Positions 60,448-64,000 of a stretch of DNA of 64,000 nucleotides are shown here, in pieces. Below the pieces are notes generated by a model. The model ran no database searches. It worked only from the letters and a program-made list of their open reading frames with translations, and was not told where the DNA came from. The DNA is taken from assembly GCA_039177505.1 (NCBI GenBank), contig JBCDFR010000002.1, forward strand, positions 62,001 through 126,000. The letters run 5' to 3'. Numbering within the stretch: the stretch's first letter is position 1; every line of letters begins with the position of its first letter. A program made the position numbers and the translations under genes. Source of the DNA: JABSQH01 sp039177505 (GTDB lineage Bacteria > Actinomycetota > Acidimicrobiia > Acidimicrobiales > Ilumatobacteraceae).

Positions 60448-61107
60448 CTAGCGCGTCGGACGTGGACCGAACAGGCCCGTGCCGATGCGTACCTCGGTGG
60501 CGCCTTCCTCGACCGCCACTTCGAGGTCGGCGGTCATTCCCATCGAACACCGGACGAGACCGAGTTCGTCCACCAGTGAACGCGTTCGGGCGAATGCTGG
60601 TCGCGCCGCGGCCGGACCTCCGCGTGTCGGTCCGACCGCCATCAAGCCCGCAACACCCAGACCAAGCGACTGCGCATGTTCCACCAGGGCGTGAACATCA
60701 TCGACCGGGACTCCCGGTTTGTGCTCCTCCCCTGTGGCGTTGACCTGAATCTGCACCTGTGCACCCGGCGCACGCTTCGCCACCTCGTCGATCACCGATC
60801 GCCGATCGAGGCTCGACCAGACATCGACGAGGTCGACGAGCTGGCGCACCTTGTTGCGCTGCAAGCCCCCGATGAACTGCACCTCGACGTTCGCAGCGCG
60901 TGCCGCGTCGCGCTTGGCCAGCAGCTCCTGGGCGTAGTTCTCGCCGATCGCTGCAGCGCCTGCGGCACTCGCCGCGACGATCGCATCGGGACCGAATCCC
61001 TTGGTTACCGCAACGATCCGGACGGGATGTGACCACGGGCGGATGACGTCATCGATGCGCCGACGAACATCGGCAAGAGCCGCAGCCACAGTGTCGGAGT
61101 TCACCAT
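60448..61107 (-). CDS. ylmE: YggS/YlmE-family PLP-binding protein
   Basis: About 219 residues from the ATG at 61107, which overlaps the pgeF stop by 7 bp. The PLP lysine is K36 in IVAVTKGFG, followed by IGENYAQELLAK, FIGGLQRNKVRQLVD and the end STRIGTGLFGPRP-type (VRIGTGLFG). The family maintains PLP balance. The order ftsZ-pgeF-ylmE-sepF is conserved in Gram-positive bacteria. Confidence 0.93.
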   Translation of the reverse strand: MVNSDTVAAALADVRRRIDDVIRPWSHPVRIVAVTKGFGPDAIVAASAAGAAAIGENYAQELLAKRDAARAANVEVQFIGGLQRNKVRQLVDLVDVWSSLDRRSVIDEVAKRAPGAQVQIQVNATGEEHKPGVPVDDVHALVEHAQSLGLGVAGLMAVGPTRGGPAAARPAFARTRSLVDELGLVRCSMGMTADLEVAVEEGATEVRIGTGLFGPRPTR

Positions 61108-61775
61108 GCGTCCCGCCAAGCGACCGTCGCATGACGTTGGCGGTCGCCGCGACGATGGGAGAAGTACTGCGGCGAACAACCCGTGCAGTCTCCGATCTCT
61201 GCCACCTCGATGTTTCGGCGGGTGCACGCAGTCGAGACGGCTCGGGGTACATCGAGGGCCAACCGCCCGGCCGTGGTGTGACCGGCGATCGTGGATGCGC
61301 TCGCGCCGATGCCGCCTGCTACGAGGTCCAACTCGACGCGGCCGAACTCGTAGCAGCACGGATGGATCGTGGGCCCAACGATCGCCCGCTCGACGGTGTC
61401 GTCGAGCGCGTCGAGGGCAACGTCGATGACCCCGGCGGCCAACCCACGCCACCCTGCGTGAGCACCGACGACCCGGCCGCCGGCACCAAGAAAGAACACG
61501 GCTGCGCAATCCGCCGCCCAGATAGCGATGGCGAGGTCGGGCCGGTCGACGACGATCACGTCTCCGACCACGAGACGGTCGCTGCATTTTGCCGTGTCGG
61601 CGTGCACAACCCCCACGCCATGGCGTTGATCGAGCATCGCCCACCGACGTCCGGTCGCGGCCAGTTGGCGGGCACGCAGATCGTCCGCAGACGTGTACAG
61701 CGGGTGCACGTCACCATCGGAACGTGTGGTCGAGCACACCCGCCAGCGACGACTGGTGATCGGCGTGACGCCCAC
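61101..61775 (-). CDS. pgeF: Polyphenol oxidase / peptidoglycan editing factor PgeF (YfiH/YlmD)
   Basis: 224 residues. The metal-binding trio is H52 (DQRHG), C90 (AADCAAV) and H106 (HAGWRG). DCTGCSPQYFSHRR near the end is typical of the family. E. coli YfiH removes L-Ser wrongly inserted in place of L-Ala in peptidoglycan stems; copper-dependent oxidase activity is also reported for some members. It is placed 12 bp from the ftsZ stop in the division cluster. Confidence 0.92.
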   Translation of the reverse strand: MGVTPITSRRWRVCSTTRSDGDVHPLYTSADDLRARQLAATGRRWAMLDQRHGVGVVHADTAKCSDRLVVGDVIVVDRPDLAIAIWAADCAAVFFLGAGGRVVGAHAGWRGLAAGVIDVALDALDDTVERAIVGPTIHPCCYEFGRVELDLVAGGIGASASTIAGHTTAGRLALDVPRAVSTACTRRNIEVAEIGDCTGCSPQYFSHRRGDRQRHATVAWRDAW

Positions 61776-61787
61776 CGGCGGTGGGTG

Positions 61788-62942
61788 CTACTTGAGGAAC
61801 GACGGAACGTCGAAGTCGTCGTCGTCGCCGTCGTCGGCAAGCGGATCCGGCTCGTCGTCGTCGCCGAACAGCTCGGTGATCCGGGTGGGGCTCGTGCGCG
61901 GGCCGGCGGCGTCGTCGACCACCGGCACACGTCCGGTCTCTCCGTCCACCCGATCGAACCCTGCGGCGATGACGGTGATACGGACCTCGTCACCCATCTC
62001 ATCGTCGACCACGGTGCCGAAGATGATGTTCGCATCGGCGTGGGCCACGCCGTGGATGATCTCGGCCGCAGAGTTCATCTCGAACAGACCCATGCTCGAA
62101 GGTCCGGTGATGTTGAGGAGCACGCCACGGGCACCGTCGATCGCCGACTCGAGCAGAGGGCTGGAGATCGCGGCTTTCGCCGCCGACACCGCACGCTCGT
62201 CGCCACTCGCCTGCCCGATACCCATCAGGGCCGATCCGGCGTTGGAAAGCACCATCTTGACGTCGGCGAAGTCGGTGTTGATGAGGCCCGGGGTGGTGAT
62301 CAACCCGGTGATGCCGGAGACACCCTGCAACAGCACCTCGTCGGCCATTTTGAACGCGTTGAGCACGCTCGTCTTGTCGTTGGCCACCGTCAGCAGGCGG
62401 TCGTTGGGGATGACGATGAGGGTGTCGACCTTTTCCTTGAGGCGCTGGACACCGTTGTCGGCCTGCACCGCCCGCCGACGGCCCTCGAACTGGAACGGCC
62501 GGGTCACGACACCGATGGTCAGCGCTCCGGCCTCGCGGGCGATCTCGGCGATCACCGGCGCCGCACCGGTGCCGGTCCCACCGCCCTCGCCGGCGGTGAT
62601 GAACACCATGTCGGCACCACGCACCATCTCTTCGATCTCGTCATGGTGGGACTCGGCGGCCGATCGTCCGACCTCTGGGTCGGAGCCGGCGCCGAGACCG
62701 CGCGTGAGGTCCCGACCGATGTCGAGCTTGACATCGGCGTCGCTCATCAGCAGCGCTTGTGCGTCGGTGTTGACGGCGATGAACTCGACGCCCTTGAGGC
62801 CGGCGTCGATCATTCGGTTGACGGCGTTCACGCCACCTCCGCCGACGCCGACGACCTTGATCATCGCCAGGTAGTTCTGAGGTGCACCGGTCATCGCTGA
62901 TTGCTCCGCTGCGTGCGCTGATTGCTGTGCGTCATTGGTCAC
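61788..62942 (-). CDS. ftsZ: Cell division protein FtsZ
   Basis: 384 residues, tubulin-like GTPase. GTP-binding motif GGGTGTGAAP is at 120-129. NYLAMIKVVGVGGGGVNAVNRM and NTDAQAL near the N-terminus and NLDFADVKMVL-like INTDFADVKMVLSNAG are conserved. It polymerises into the division ring. The C-terminal linker is short and very acidic (about 40 residues), ending in the tail DVPSFLK that binds SepF and other partners. The start is a GTG. It is preceded by ftsQ across a 121-bp gap containing an inverted repeat. Confidence 0.97.
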   Translation of the reverse strand: MTNDAQQSAHAAEQSAMTGAPQNYLAMIKVVGVGGGGVNAVNRMIDAGLKGVEFIAVNTDAQALLMSDADVKLDIGRDLTRGLGAGSDPEVGRSAAESHHDEIEEMVRGADMVFITAGEGGGTGTGAAPVIAEIAREAGALTIGVVTRPFQFEGRRRAVQADNGVQRLKEKVDTLIVIPNDRLLTVANDKTSVLNAFKMADEVLLQGVSGITGLITTPGLINTDFADVKMVLSNAGSALMGIGQASGDERAVSAAKAAISSPLLESAIDGARGVLLNITGPSSMGLFEMNSAAEIIHGVAHADANIIFGTVVDDEMGDEVRITVIAAGFDRVDGETGRVPVVDDAAGPRTSPTRITELFGDDDEPDPLADDGDDDDFDVPSFLK

Positions 62943-62995
62943 TTCGTTTCGACGTGTGGGCCCGTGTCCGGAACCGGGCTTTCCCCATCCTGCCA

Positions 62996-63009
62996 GGTCC
63001 GCCCGGACC
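62996..63009. repeat. Short inverted repeat between ftsQ and ftsZ
   Basis: GGTCCG and CGGACC separated by CC form a perfect 14-bp dyad in the only sizeable gap of the division cluster. It could be an operator or an ftsZ promoter element. Low certainty. Confidence 0.35.
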
Positions 63010-63063
63010 GATCGGGGACGCTATCCGCTCCCCGCGCGGTCGACGCACCACACCCGCCTGACG

Positions 63064-63960
63064 TCACGACACCGTGACCTCGGCGGTCGACACGTCGATC
63101 ACCGACACATCGACCGTCCCGATGTCGTCGAGCTGGCGTTGCAGGCGCACGAGTTTCTCGATCTGCGCGTTGTCGCCAATCGGTGAGCCGAAGCGCACCT
63201 CGATCAGATCCGTTGCGGTGGTGGGGTCCAATGCCGCTGCCACCGGTGGCCGACCTTCTTCGGCTTCGGCGTCGAGCGTGCTCTGCGGCACGAGGAGGAG
63301 CCGCAGGTCGGCGCCGTCGGACGTGACGAGCATCGAGTGCACCCGAGAGCGAATATCGGGGGTCATCTTCGTCACGAGCGATGCGGCCGACGCGTACCCC
63401 AGCGAGGCGAATGAGCCAGCGGGCAGGTCGAGCGTGCCGGGACCGGAAATCCAGGCCACCGTGACCGGCTGGCCTTCGATCACATCGAGCACTCGCCCCT
63501 CGCGGTCCAGCACGCGAAAGAGACCATCGCCGCCTTGCATCGATGCGACGGGGGTACGTTCGCGGATCTCGACGTTGACACGATCGGGAAACGAGGTGGT
63601 CACTCGCGCCGACTCGATCCATGGGATCGCCTCGAGTTGCTCTTCGGCGTCGACCGTATCGACCAACAGGATCGGCGTTCCTTCGATGTCGTCGACCACA
63701 GCGGCCAACGCATCGGGATCCGTGTAGATCGCACCTGTCACGTCGACGCGATCGACGCTGAACAGCGATGATCCGACCACTGCCAGCACCGCTACGAGTA
63801 CGAGCACGATCCCAACGACAGCGAGCACCCACCACAGGCGGCGCCGCCCCTGGGCCCGACGAACGCCGATACGGCGCTGCGCGATCCGCGGCTCGATCGA
63901 CGCCGACGTGGCCGCTTCGACCGACACGGCGTCACCTGACCCGTCATCGTCGATGAACAC
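63064..63960 (-). CDS. ftsQ: Cell division protein FtsQ (N-terminus may extend past window edge)
   Basis: 298 residues if it starts at the GTG at 63960. The frame is open to the window edge with acidic codons, so the true start may lie outside. After a basic cytoplasmic part (RRRLWW) there is one membrane helix (VLAVVGIVLVLVAVLAVVG) and a POTRA domain that begins FSVDRVDVTGAIYTDP and GTPILLVDTVDAEEQLEAIPWIESARV. The FtsQ beta-domain follows with RVLDREGRVLDV. FtsQ links FtsZ-ring proteins to septal wall synthesis. It precedes ftsZ. Confidence 0.93.
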   Translation of the reverse strand: MFIDDDGSGDAVSVEAATSASIEPRIAQRRIGVRRAQGRRRLWWVLAVVGIVLVLVAVLAVVGSSLFSVDRVDVTGAIYTDPDALAAVVDDIEGTPILLVDTVDAEEQLEAIPWIESARVTTSFPDRVNVEIRERTPVASMQGGDGLFRVLDREGRVLDVIEGQPVTVAWISGPGTLDLPAGSFASLGYASAASLVTKMTPDIRSRVHSMLVTSDGADLRLLLVPQSTLDAEAEEGRPPVAAALDPTTATDLIEVRFGSPIGDNAQIEKLVRLQRQLDDIGTVDVSVIDVSTAEVTVS

Positions 63961-64000
63961 GGTTCCCGACGAGTCGTCGCGAGCGAGTTCCTCGTCGAGG

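Overview
The window is a dense, high-GC stretch of bacterial chromosome. It carries about 65 protein genes, most on the minus strand and many joined by 1-8 bp start/stop overlaps. The gene set is actinobacterial. It has a mycothiol ligase (MshC), a phosphatidylinositol-mannoside block (PgsA-, PatA- and PimA-like), an F420-dependent NADP reductase, an InhA-like enoyl reductase, a proteasome activator of the Bpa family, an IleRS of the eukaryote-like type, and SepF/DivIVA/FtsZ. Gene order agrees, from memory, with two separate Mycobacterium blocks (HAD-tlyA-NAD kinase, and thrS-HIT-pgsA-patA-pimA...pdxS-pdxT-yebC-ruvCAB...secDF-apt-rel-hisS-aspS) and with the Streptomyces/Mycobacterium ftsQ-ftsZ-sepF-divIVA-ileS-lspA-rluD block. 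A deep-branching actinobacterium, possibly Acidimicrobiia such as an Ilumatobacter relative, is my inference; no rRNA is present to settle it.

Layout. 1-2528 (minus): NAD kinase (cut by the window edge), TlyA, a Lys/Ala-tailed phasin-like protein and a HAD phosphatase. 2587-3774 (plus): DUF1015. 3775-4207: a poorly resolved gap. 4208-7243 (plus): tightly overlapping CDP-alcohol phosphatidyltransferase, TVP38 membrane protein, MerA-like flavin disulfide reductase and a tiny membrane protein. 7300-10760 (plus): DMT exporter, TetR regulator with a clear palindromic operator, PhyH dioxygenase and Gfo/Idh/MocA dehydrogenase. 11220-11897 (plus): a CDGSH-type iron-sulfur protein. 11910-31331 (minus, apart from one small lipoprotein): aspS, hisS, rel, apt, secF, secD, yajC, tgt, queA, ruvB, ruvA, ruvC, a peroxiredoxin, yebC, pdxT, pdxS, a DUF3048 lipoprotein, htpX and lemA.

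31388-40912: the phosphatidylinositol-mannoside block (pimA, patA, pgsA, HIT, thrS), interrupted by one plus-strand nucleosidase, then plsC, mshC and npdG. 40990-44040 (plus): the InhA-like reductase and a YyaL thioredoxin-domain protein, separated by an intergenic region with nested inverted repeats. 44063-52688 (minus): two PH-domain membrane proteins, a nitroreductase, an unknown conserved-looking gene, dnaE, bpa and a phosphodiesterase. 52803-53240 (plus): an Rrf2 regulator. 53278-63960 (minus): rluD, lspA, a zinc-less DksA-like protein, ileS, divIVA, sepF, ylmE, pgeF, ftsZ and ftsQ.

Most of the window is core genome, and I see no CRISPR array, prophage, insertion sequence, tRNA or rRNA. 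The least explained parts are the 4208-7243 membrane/redox operon, the TetR-PhyH-dehydrogenase cassette, the proteins with histone-H1-like tails, and the structured intergenic DNA at 41836-41887 and 35081-35107.
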